A model generated the notes under the pieces. That model was not told the DNA's origin, ran no database searches, and was given only the letters and a program-made list of their open reading frames with translations. Made by a program: the position numbers and the translations under genes. Shown here piece by piece: positions 7,545 to 13,391 of a stretch of DNA of 25,066 nucleotides (positions within the stretch are counted from its first letter, which is position 1; each line of letters opens with the position of its first letter). The stretch comes from a virus. The stretch covers positions 1 through 25,066 of the IMG/VR virus record IMGVR_UViG_3300026519_000262. One strand, given 5' to 3'.

Positions 7545-7804
7545 ACCCCGTGCATTGCGCGTTCATATCGCTTATGTAAGTCGTCCGGTCCATCAACCAA
7601 GTCAAAATATTCAAGATATCCGCGTAATGAAATAAATCCACCCTGTTCGGTAGTAATACATGGTTGACCGCGATAAAACGTAGGAAGAACGGTATAGTGG
7701 TTGCCTTTTTTTGTCCAAGTATTACCTGTAATATGACTAACTAAATCCTTGGTACCAATGAGTACATCGCCCGGCTTAAGCATATTTACATAGTTATTTT
7801 CCAT
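7541..7804 (-). CDS. Small phage protein, SH3-like barrel candidate
   Basis: An 87-aa protein with LKPGDVLIGTKDLVSHI, KKGNHYTVLPT, and GGFISLRGYLEYFDLV, a pattern of short beta strands, and a C-terminal helix HKRYERAMHGV. The order resembles its neighbour at 8084-8330 (IGSKLKATKEL, ADKVYIINFG, WHVDDDMLRDWFIV, IARYSYAMGV), so the two look like diverged paralogues. The start overlaps the end of the upstream gene by 11 nt and has a GGA before ATG. Function unknown. Last gene of a three-gene early operon. Confidence 0.6.
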   Translation of the reverse strand: MENNYVNMLKPGDVLIGTKDLVSHITGNTWTKKGNHYTVLPTFYRGQPCITTEQGGFISLRGYLEYFDLVDGPDDLHKRYERAMHGV

Positions 7805-8084
7805 TATCTTTTCCAGTGTTGGGTGGGATTACAGTTATATCATAATAAGTATATTGTATTTGTTCATAATTTACTTGTAATTTGCCACAAATCGTATATA
7901 TTCCGGGTTCAAACCCTATTTCTTTTTCTAACATTAGACCATCAATCCACGTAGTGATGCCTATTTGTTGAATATCATTGAGAACCACATTTGTTTTTAA
8001 CTTACTGGCAACATCTTCTTCGTTTATAGTTAACAATGCTATGCCAGTAATACCAATTACAAAATTTAGACTAAAAATTACCAT
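7794..8084 (-). CDS. Small protein with N-terminal membrane anchor
   Basis: A 96-aa protein whose first 20 residues (VIFSLNFVIGITGIALLTI) form a signal anchor or TM helix, followed by an exported-type domain with a single Cys (YTICGKLQVNYEQIQYTYYD). Its ATG overlaps the preceding gene's stop (TAATG), so translation is coupled. Probably inserted in the inner membrane with the bulk in the periplasm. No family recognised. A similar size and layout (short TM then beta-rich domain) is seen in the gene at 23680-24120. Confidence 0.55.
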   Translation of the reverse strand: MVIFSLNFVIGITGIALLTINEEDVASKLKTNVVLNDIQQIGITTWIDGLMLEKEIGFEPGIYTICGKLQVNYEQIQYTYYDITVIPPNTGKDNGK

Positions 8085-8330
8085 TATTCCATAACCCCCA
8101 TCGCATACGAATACCGGGCAATGATGTTTTCATCGGACGCGGGTACAATAAACCAATCTCTAAGCATATCATCATCAACATGCCAAGCCGTGCCCAAATT
8201 ATCAATAATCATCTTCCCAGTTACATCACCAAAATTAATAATATATACCTTATCGGCAGTAAATGATACTTGATTAGTGAGTTCAAGTTCCTTAGTTGCT
8301 TTTAGTTTACTTCCAATTTTATATTCCATG
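8084..8330 (-). CDS. Small early phage protein, SH3-like barrel candidate
   Basis: An 81-aa protein started at MEYKIGSKLK, since AGAGGA lies 8 nt upstream and the more distal ATG at 8353 falls inside the promoter -10 box. The body is beta-rich (KVYIINFGDVTGKMIIDNLG) with a C-terminal helix IARYSYAMGVME like that of the 7541 gene. It is the first gene of an operon of three overlapping small genes. The strong sigma70 promoter immediately upstream points to early expression, typical of host-takeover or accessory proteins. Function unknown. Confidence 0.6.
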
Positions 8331-8352
8331 TGAATTCCTCTATGATGGAACA

Positions 8353-8381
8353 ATAATATGAAATATTACGGGAGATGTCAA
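8353..8381 (-). promoter_or_regulatory. Sigma70 early promoter for small-gene operon
   Basis: On the minus strand TTGACA (8381-8376) and TATTAT (8358-8353) are separated by exactly 17 nt, 6/6 and 5/6 matches to consensus. It drives the operon starting at 8330. The -35 box lies inside the 140-nt element shared with the window's right end. Confidence 0.8.
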
Positions 8382-8513
8382 TGCAGCAACGAACATTCTC
8401 CGCTTGGGAAGTCAAGCGCTGGTAGTAGGAGTCTGTGGAAACACAGAAGACACAATGGGTGACCATTGTGCGAATCCACTTCCAAATCAAAGATTTGGAA
8501 GTGGTCGCTTCAA
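8374..8513 (+). ncRNA. Structured RNA element, copy 1 (four hairpins, two GNRA loops)
   Basis: A 140-nt segment with a near-identical inverted copy at the right end of the window (4 differences, at 8395, 8421, 8424 and 8426, none in the four helices). Hairpin 1: CGCTTG/CAAGCG (8401-8418, loop GGAAGT), bracketed by CTCC/GGAG. Hairpin 2: TCTGTG/CACAGA (8432-8447) with a GAAA tetraloop. Hairpin 3: CACAATGG/CCATTGTG (8451-8470) with a GTGA tetraloop. Hairpin 4: CCACTTCCAAATC/GATTTGGAAGTGG (8476-8504, loop AAA), extended by GCGA/TCGC. GNRA loops occur only if the plus strand is the RNA. A rho-independent terminator follows 6 nt later. No own promoter is evident, and no known RNA family was recognised. 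Confidence 0.6.
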
Positions 8514-8518
8514 CCATT

Positions 8519-8546
8519 AAAAAAGGCCCAACATTTGGGCCTTTTT
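8519..8546. terminator. Bidirectional rho-independent terminator
   Basis: GGCCCAA/TTGGGCC stem with a CAT loop, flanked by an A-run on the left and five Ts on the right, so it works in both directions. It ends the minus-strand 151-aa gene and would also set the 3' end of a plus-strand RNA from the adjacent structured element. Confidence 0.9.
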
Positions 8547-8565
8547 CGTTAAGTTGCTGATTTAA

Positions 8566-9021
8566 TTAGCTATCAGCCCCCTTCTTGGGTGCTTTTGTTT
8601 TAGGTGTGGATGTTTTAGCTACACTTTCAACAACAACATTGTTTAACTCCATTGATTTCATTTCTGATTCATTTGTGGTATTCACGCTGCCTGTGCCCAC
8701 GCTACCCAATCGTGGATTCATAATAACACCACGATCCGAAATGACTTTTACTAATTGATGGAAGTATTCAAGTGCATTCATTCCATTGTTAAGTGTTACT
8801 TGGCTCATCAAGTCCCATAATTCAAATGATTCCGCATTTCGACTATACAGAATTTTACTTAAGCGCGATTTATCAATTGAGTCCAAATGCGAAATTTCTA
8901 AATAATAAGTATTTCCAAATTCATCTTCTTTGAATACCGCACATTCATATAAAACACCATCATTTTTCAAATCAATCCATTTTACATGTGGGACTTGGCT
9001 TTCCCTCTTTGCTATAGACAT
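8566..9021 (-). CDS. Unknown 151-aa phage protein with basic low-complexity tail
   Basis: The N-terminal 110 residues look globular (VPHVKWIDLKNDGVLYECAV, NTYYLEISHLDSIDKSRLSK, ELWDLMSQVTLNNGMNALEYFHQLVKVI) and are followed by MNPRLGSVGTG and a Ser/Thr/Lys/Pro-rich tail ending KTKAPKKGADS. Such tails are common in DNA-binding or virion-assembly proteins. AAGGAGC lies 8 nt before ATG, and a bidirectional terminator follows the stop, so it is a single-gene unit. I cannot assign a family. Confidence 0.6.
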   Translation of the reverse strand: MSIAKRESQVPHVKWIDLKNDGVLYECAVFKEDEFGNTYYLEISHLDSIDKSRLSKILYSRNAESFELWDLMSQVTLNNGMNALEYFHQLVKVISDRGVIMNPRLGSVGTGSVNTTNESEMKSMELNNVVVESVAKTSTPKTKAPKKGADS

Positions 9022-9057
9022 ATTTAACGCTCCTTGTAATAGTTCGTTTCCTATATC

Positions 9058-9065
9058 TATTTAGT
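9058..9065 (-). promoter_or_regulatory. Possible late-type box before 151-aa gene
   Basis: Read on the minus strand, ACTAAATA shares the last six bases of TATAAATA and lies about 37 nt before the ATG. No extension motif and no sigma70 boxes are present. Weak candidate. Confidence 0.3.
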
Positions 9066-9111
9066 CATGTTTTTGTGGTGTGAGACTTTTTTGGAATGAT
9101 TAGTTAATATA

Positions 9112-9864
9112 TTAGGTACATATGGGCGGAGAACCTTCCATTGGTGGCGATCCTGGTTGTGTGTTACAGCTTTCCGGTGCATTTATCGTGTCAAATGCAA
9201 CCCAACAAGCACCGTTCCAATATCGTGTTTCATTAATTTCAAATATACTACCATCATTCAGCGGATCACCATCATCTTCACTTTGACGTATATGTGTTAG
9301 TGTAAAGAACGGTCCTGTCCGAATTAAATCTAATTCCATTTGTGATGGTGCCGTATTTATCCCTCCCCCACCACTAAGGAACACAGGTGTTTTAAATTCT
9401 AATAATGCTGGCCCATCATTGATTATCGTACCAAATGTGGTGGGGGTATCAATAGGTGGCATTACCACTAATGAGGCAGCACCGTTTAGTATTGAACGCA
9501 ATTCAGCTATTCCATTTACAATCGCACCACCCGCCACACAAATAGGTGGGCTTCCGGGTGGCTCGATTATTTGTGTCACTGAATATGAATTATAAAGAAT
9601 ACCATCGTTGAAAACATCTAGACGGGTAGCAACTACGTCACATACACTATCCGAACCAGAAATATAATCACGTAATACCATTGGGTTCCCTGCGACAACT
9701 GGAACCTGCCAAGTATTAGTAAGTGAAATTAAATTACTGGTTGCACCCGTTCCTATGCTACGAAAAAGCGTACCACCTATTAACGCGCGGGCACGAACAG
9801 CATTGGCTGCGGGCATGGTACAACCTATGCTCCCTGGTATAAAATTAGGTGTACATAATGCCAT
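9112..9864 (-). CDS. Virion-like protein coupled to PAAR gene
   Basis: A 250-aa protein beginning MALCTPNFIPGSIGCTMPAA. Beta-rich, Gly/Pro-rich, with Cys residues near both ends and repeated GSPP(I/M) motifs (PPGSPPICV in the middle, PPMEGSPPICT at the C-terminus). A TRYWNGACWVAFDT segment near residue 215 resembles small fibre modules that describe 'content plus W'. The ATG lies 5 nt after the PAAR stop, with no separate Shine-Dalgarno, so it is translationally coupled. A spike- or baseplate-associated virion protein is the best guess; no family recognised. Confidence 0.5.
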   Translation of the reverse strand: MALCTPNFIPGSIGCTMPAANAVRARALIGGTLFRSIGTGATSNLISLTNTWQVPVVAGNPMVLRDYISGSDSVCDVVATRLDVFNDGILYNSYSVTQIIEPPGSPPICVAGGAIVNGIAELRSILNGAASLVVMPPIDTPTTFGTIINDGPALLEFKTPVFLSGGGGINTAPSQMELDLIRTGPFFTLTHIRQSEDDGDPLNDGSIFEINETRYWNGACWVAFDTINAPESCNTQPGSPPMEGSPPICT

Positions 9865-9869
9865 ATTGG

Positions 9870-10178
9870 TTATCCGGCAAACACGTTGCCAGAGCCCGTG
9901 GTAATGACGGCGGAATGCTGGTCACTATGCGGTGGGTCGCTATGTGGTGCGGTTGCATCGTTTACCCTACTAATTGGCAAATTATTAACAAATACACTGC
10001 CACTTCCCGTTACAATTACAGTAGGTGGATAAAAGTTATGACCGGGTAACGTGTGACCCGCTGTTAGGCTAGTTATCGTACTCACGGGTAAATTATTTAC
10101 AAATACATCCCCACTGCCGGTGACAATGGTATCGGTATCCGACAGTTTGTCGGTTATTCGTGCAACAGGTAATGTCAT
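9870..10178 (-). CDS. PAAR-like tail spike tip protein
   Basis: A 102-aa protein with PAAR-type organisation: MTLPVARITDKLSDTDTIVT, then repeats GSGDVFVNNLPVSTI, GSGSVFVNNLPISRVND and GSGNVFAG, with His residues (AGHTLPGH, PHSDPPHSDQH) that in PAAR proteins bind a metal at the cone tip. PAAR proteins cap the gp5/VgrG spike of contractile tails (T4 gp5.4). The third repeat stops right after NVFAG without the usual NGxPxxR continuation, so the C-terminus may be shortened, or this repeat closes the cone. It is coupled to a downstream virion-like gene. Confidence 0.85.
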   Translation of the reverse strand: MTLPVARITDKLSDTDTIVTGSGDVFVNNLPVSTITSLTAGHTLPGHNFYPPTVIVTGSGSVFVNNLPISRVNDATAPHSDPPHSDQHSAVITTGSGNVFAG

Positions 10179-10199
10179 TATTGTTCCGTTGTTAAAATA

Positions 10200-10230
10200 G
10201 TAACAAAATGCAACAAGTGTTTTTTGTTAC
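10200..10230. repeat. AT-rich hairpin upstream of PAAR gene
   Basis: GTAACAAAA and TTTTGTTAC form a 9-bp stem around a 13-nt loop, some 20 nt before the PAAR start on the minus strand. Read on the plus strand it would end in a T-rich arm, but it is not a clear terminator. Role unknown. Confidence 0.4.
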
Positions 10231-10420
10231 TGGTTATTCACAATGTCAACGAGCTTGCCAAGATGATCCTTGGACTAACGGCTCTCTTTTGTGCATTTTT
10301 GGTCGCCCTGCAACGCATGGCGACCATACTCTTTTAAATTATTTGCTGCATAAAAATCACAATCTATATTAACACCACAATCACAACTATACAACTGTTG
10401 ATAACTGTTGGCACCCGATT

Positions 10421-10428
10421 TATTTATA
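10421..10428 (-). promoter_or_regulatory. TATAAATA late box facing PAAR operon
   Basis: The minus strand reads TATAAATA here, 2 nt from an identical box on the plus strand in an AT palindrome. It would drive the PAAR and virion-like genes through a leader of about 240 nt that crosses the TnpB fragment. Confidence 0.45.
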
Positions 10429-10430
10429 TA

Positions 10431-10438
10431 TATAAATA
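10431..10438 (+). promoter_or_regulatory. TATAAATA late box for two-TM protein
   Basis: A perfect T4-type late octamer about 47 nt before the ATG of the membrane protein gene. It is part of the AT palindrome with the minus-facing box. Confidence 0.5.
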
Positions 10439-10484
10439 TATATATAGGTTATTAGCCATAGTTTATTAAACATAGGGAATACCA

Positions 10485-10802
10485 ATGGAAATCGATAATA
10501 TTAGACAAAAATATCTTACCGTATTCGAAGCGATTGATGGAATGCGCTTAATCCCCCGTATTTTAGTTGGACTATATGCTTATTTAGTATATAAAACGGT
10601 TGCGTGGTATATGAAACTTGAGCCAAAGATGATAGAAAATTGTATTTCTGCCAATATATCGGACTGCATTGTTATTGCACCTACCGCGCAACACTCGATA
10701 TTACTTTCAACTATTATTGGTGCTGCTGCCGCCGTTTTTGGTCTGTATACCGCTACAGGTAGAAAATGGAACGGCTTCACCCCATGGTCTAAGGAAAAAT
10801 AA
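10485..10802 (+). CDS. Two-TM membrane protein, possible holin-like
   Basis: A 105-aa protein with two predicted TM helices: IPRILVGLYAYLVYKTVAWY (about 23-42) and ILLSTIIGAAAAVFGLYTAT (about 75-94), joined by a loop with two Cys (NCISANISDCIV), and a positive C-terminus (GRKWNG...WSKEK). Size, two helices and a small-residue-rich second helix fit holins or other small phage membrane proteins, but no endolysin lies adjacent, so this is only a suggestion. It has a late TATAAATA box and ends 3 nt before the convergent RNase H gene. Confidence 0.55.
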   Translation: MEIDNIRQKYLTVFEAIDGMRLIPRILVGLYAYLVYKTVAWYMKLEPKMIENCISANISDCIVIAPTAQHSILLSTIIGAAAAVFGLYTATGRKWNGFTPWSKEK

Positions 10803-10805
10803 TAG

Positions 10806-11720
10806 TTAACTACTCAACATTTTAGCAAAGGTTTCTATATTGTTGGTGAGCTTTTTCATTTTATATTTACCTAAGAATTGCAAAAATTCAAAGAACGAGT
10901 AGGTTCCAGGATTATTCATTTCGGTGGTAATAGTATCCTTAATTAGCTTACGAATATGCGTTGGTTGCTTACTAAGGTCCATTAATAACTCATTTTCCTT
11001 AAGTATGTCTTTCACCTTAATAGTTACCCCTCGGTGATCGGTAAACTCCTCTTGTTTGATATTAACCAATTCTATCGGATCATTCCATGCTTTTAAAATT
11101 CTGGTTTTCCGAATTCGTGGATATGCGGACTGTACATTGTCGCCAGCATCACCACGAAATATTTTTTCAAACATGAATAATTCAGCACTATTATTCCATT
11201 CCGATAATGTTCGATTTTCACCTTTAGCCGGTTCAACCAATTTTACATTTGGTAATCCAAGTAATTGAATAAAGTCCTTATCCGTACTAATAATCGTTAT
11301 ATGATTATCCTTGCTTGCATACTGTTGGCAAAATCCACCAATAAGATCATCCGCTTCCAAACCATCCGCTGCTAAACATACTACGGATGTGTACCGTGTC
11401 ATTATTTCTTCAAACGTAGATAAATGTTCTTTAAAGCGATCATATTTCTCCATCTCACGGATGCTCATATTTTTTCTACGTTGGGCTTTGTATATTTTAC
11501 CTGATATACATTCCTTACTCTCTGTATATTTTACCCTCCAGTTAGAACGATCAAACGCCATTATTATTTTATCTGGATTATATTTGTTATAATATTTTTG
11601 TAACGTAAGTAGTGATTGATGAAGTGCTAATCCGGCAATGGTAACATCATCTTCCGACTTATTTGCATAAAATGTTCGAAATAGTAAATTTGAAATATCA
11701 AAACACAAATAGTTGCTCAT
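10806..11720 (-). CDS. rnh: T4-type RNase H / 5'-3' flap exonuclease
   Basis: A 304-aa protein (T4 RNase H is 305 aa) of the FEN-1 family, which removes RNA primers from lagging-strand fragments. Seen acidic and basic motifs: CFDISNLLF (D8), IIMAFDRSNWR (D57, R58), a conserved arch-like region TESKECISGKIYKAQRRK (67-83), DGLEADDLIG (E122, D124, D125), ISTDKDF (D147, D149) and FRGDAGDNV (D191, D194). These are the expected two-metal ligands. It lies last in an operon with the sliding clamp and an unknown acidic protein. It ends without a clear terminator, back-to-back with the two-TM gene. Confidence 0.93.
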   Translation of the reverse strand: MSNYLCFDISNLLFRTFYANKSEDDVTIAGLALHQSLLTLQKYYNKYNPDKIIMAFDRSNWRVKYTESKECISGKIYKAQRRKNMSIREMEKYDRFKEHLSTFEEIMTRYTSVVCLAADGLEADDLIGGFCQQYASKDNHITIISTDKDFIQLLGLPNVKLVEPAKGENRTLSEWNNSAELFMFEKIFRGDAGDNVQSAYPRIRKTRILKAWNDPIELVNIKQEEFTDHRGVTIKVKDILKENELLMDLSKQPTHIRKLIKDTITTEMNNPGTYSFFEFLQFLGKYKMKKLTNNIETFAKMLSS

Positions 11721-11748
11721 CCTAACACCCCGTTGTTATTTTTTATAG

Positions 11749-12231
11749 TTACTCATACTCACTAGCACTAGGATCACCTTGCGATTCAGTCATCTCCTTC
11801 AACAGCATTGTTACATATTGCTGCACGATTTGATCATCATCCGCTCCTGTAATTCCAATTGATTTCAACCAAACAATATAAGCATCATTCCATTCCATCC
11901 GCAATCGTTGGCCCTTTTCGGTATCACGAACATCACCAACAAAGTCCACCCAAGGTTCGGATGATGCTAACATTCGATCAACATACGCTTGATAGTCAAT
12001 GTCTTCCATTTCTTGGCGGATTTCAATTTCTTTTTTCTTCAGTATTTTTTCTTCTTTGATTTCCTCTATTATTTCTTTGGTCACCTGTTTTTTAACGTCC
12101 GCTATCATTTCTGGTGTTAATATCCCGTTTTTTGTTAATGTAGATTCAACTTGGTTTATTTCCTCGGAAACTATCACATCTTCTATAGCAGACGTTTCGT
12201 CATTTTTTATAACTGGTTTTTTATTGGTCAT
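11749..12231 (-). CDS. Unknown acidic helical protein in replication operon
   Basis: A 160-aa protein with a long charged coiled-coil-like helix (VKKQVTKEIIEEIKEEKI...EIEIRQEM, about 48-75), then DYQAYVDRMLASSEPWVDFVGD and a C-terminal helical domain (WNDAYIVWLKSIGITGADDD, QQYVTMLLKEM) ending in an acidic tail. It lies between the clamp and RNase H genes, each 13-28 nt away, with a TAGGA Shine-Dalgarno. By position it could be a late-transcription or replication accessory factor that works with the clamp, but I see no known motif, including no aromatic C-terminal clamp-binding peptide. Function unknown. Confidence 0.65.
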   Translation of the reverse strand: MTNKKPVIKNDETSAIEDVIVSEEINQVESTLTKNGILTPEMIADVKKQVTKEIIEEIKEEKILKKKEIEIRQEMEDIDYQAYVDRMLASSEPWVDFVGDVRDTEKGQRLRMEWNDAYIVWLKSIGITGADDDQIVQQYVTMLLKEMTESQGDPSASEYE

Positions 12232-12244
12232 TTTAAATTCCTAC

Positions 12245-12940
12245 TTAAACTTGCGGCAATACAAAGGTATCAAGGCCATTAATGTTGATTTTGAGAATCC
12301 CCTTCCCACCAATTTCAAAATATCCATTTGGGTTTTGCTTGAATAGTGCCAAAATGGTTTTTATTGGATAACTGTGATTAAAGGTTGCGGGTGCGGCATC
12401 GTCTAAACGATCAAAGTCGGCGGCAAATTCATGCGTAAACACATCGCTACTGATATCGGTTAATGAAAACTGCACGCCATCACCTCCAGAAAACGCAATA
12501 ATATCGGAACCCATTGCGCCAGCGCCTTCTTGCATTAATGATACCGCTTCTTGATTCAATTGAATGCGATAAATCAGGTCATCATTGATTTGTTTTGGTG
12601 CGTGAATAGTATCAGGATTTGCACAACGATAATCAACCTTAGTGCCATTACAGCGTAGGATGATAGAACGAACATATTCATCTTCGGAGGCGATGGCATC
12701 CAAAGAAAAATCATCTTTCTCTTTAACTACTTTAAGACGCGATAACAAGACACCAATACGATTTAAACCAATCGACCCAAACGGCATTTCCAATGTGTTT
12801 TGTTGATAAATTACCACGGTGCGATCATCATCAATAGCTCTAATAGTGCCATCTTCGATTATGATATTATCAATGTTGATACTTTTTCCTGTTGTAATAA
12901 CCGTTTCTAAAAATTGAACTTCTTCTGCCGACAGTTTCAT
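12245..12940 (-). CDS. 45: DNA polymerase sliding clamp, gp45-like
   Basis: A 231-aa protein (T4 gp45 is 228 aa) when started at MKLSAEEVQFLETVITTGKS. This start has AAGGAGA 7 nt upstream; the upstream ATG at 12994 overlaps the -35 promoter box. Typical gp45 traits are the N-terminal helix and INIDNIIIEDG strand, a central IRLxx..., and a C-terminal FNHSYPIKTILALFKQNPNG followed by YFEIGGKGILKININGLDTF. The clamp tethers the polymerase and, in T4, activates late transcription at GATA-type boxes together with gp33 and gp55. Its own strong early promoter lies just upstream. Confidence 0.85.
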   Translation of the reverse strand: MKLSAEEVQFLETVITTGKSINIDNIIIEDGTIRAIDDDRTVVIYQQNTLEMPFGSIGLNRIGVLLSRLKVVKEKDDFSLDAIASEDEYVRSIILRCNGTKVDYRCANPDTIHAPKQINDDLIYRIQLNQEAVSLMQEGAGAMGSDIIAFSGGDGVQFSLTDISSDVFTHEFAADFDRLDDAAPATFNHSYPIKTILALFKQNPNGYFEIGGKGILKININGLDTFVLPQV

Positions 12941-12965
12941 ACTGTTCTCCTTATTGTTATTCGTT

Positions 12966-12994
12966 ATTATATTAAAAGTCGAAAATGCTGTCAA
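12966..12994 (-). promoter_or_regulatory. Perfect sigma70 promoter for sliding clamp
   Basis: TTGACA (12994-12989) and TATAAT (12971-12966) on the minus strand with 17-nt spacing, both perfect consensus. It overlaps the 3' end of the DUF488 gene and would start transcription of clamp, acidic protein and RNase H independently of the polymerase transcript. Confidence 0.85.
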
Positions 12995-13388
12995 CTAATT
13001 TATGTTGTTTCTCTTCATTTTTTTCATCTTGTGTTTTCCATTCCAAAACAACTACACCGGTATGCCGTTCAATCCACTCGGCAAGAATCCGTCGATGACA
13101 AAAGGCACCAGGTGGTTCATAGCATAACAATATTGTACCATCTTCTATCACATCCACTAATGCGTGTGGGCTTACGTTTCTGGCCTTTAAAACGTCTAAA
13201 TAATCACGGGTATATTTACGTTGATTATAGTTTGCTGAACTTTTCTTTATTTTACCAACCATATCTGTTTTTGGCGCAAGATATTTAAACCATTTACCAT
13301 CATACCATTCCGGGACAGATAGGCTTATTGCAATTGCCTTTTTATTATTACTATGACGTGCAAAGTTAGATGTGTATATTTTTTTCAT
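12972..13388 (-). CDS. DUF488 family protein with clamp-binding-like C-terminus
   Basis: A 138-aa protein of the DUF488 family: TSNFARHSNNKKAIAISLSV, YLAPKTDMVG, the central LLCYEPPGAFCHRRILAEWI (the diagnostic CYE...CHR motif, two Cys and a His that may bind metal or act as nucleophiles) and a final strand VVVLEW. Family function is not settled. The C-terminal tail is KLVDSIFDF, an aromatic FxF ending much like the clamp-binding tail of RB69/T4-type polymerase (SLFDMFDF). It lies between the polymerase and clamp genes, 3 nt after the polymerase stop. That it docks on the clamp is inference. Confidence 0.75.
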   Translation of the reverse strand: MKKIYTSNFARHSNNKKAIAISLSVPEWYDGKWFKYLAPKTDMVGKIKKSSANYNQRKYTRDYLDVLKARNVSPHALVDVIEDGTILLCYEPPGAFCHRRILAEWIERHTGVVVLEWKTQDEKNEEKQHKLVDSIFDF

Positions 13389-13391
13389 TTT

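Larger units (their letters stand above)
10275..10448 (-). pseudogene. Decayed TnpB/OrfB-like C-terminal zinc-ribbon fragment
   Basis: A minus-strand frame open for about 57 codons reads, after AT-rich low complexity, KSGANSYQQLYSCDCGV then NIDCDFYAANNLKEYGRHAL and a short basic tail to TAG. This matches the end of IS200/IS605 TnpB proteins, where a zinc ribbon (CxxCG), D-R-D and N-A-A-x-N-(I/L) precede G-rich ends. The usual R in DRD is C here, the second Cys pair is CDC instead of CxxC, and the first Cys pair and all the catalytic core are missing, so it cannot be active. A GGTCGCC/GGCGACC hairpin (10301-10325) lies inside it. Divergent late promoter boxes overlap its 5' end. Confidence 0.45.

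Noticed and set aside
7900-7920. tRNA T-loop-like GGGTTCAAACCC
   Set aside because: It lies within the coding sequence of a small gene on the other strand and no acceptor or anticodon stem can be built around it.
8374-8513. Hammerhead or other self-cleaving ribozyme
   Set aside because: The CUGANGA/GAAA hammerhead core is missing; GAAA occurs only as a tetraloop.
10301-10325. GGTCGCC/GGCGACC hairpin as a terminator
   Set aside because: It is not followed by a U-tract in either direction and is within the TnpB-like frame; kept only as part of that remnant.
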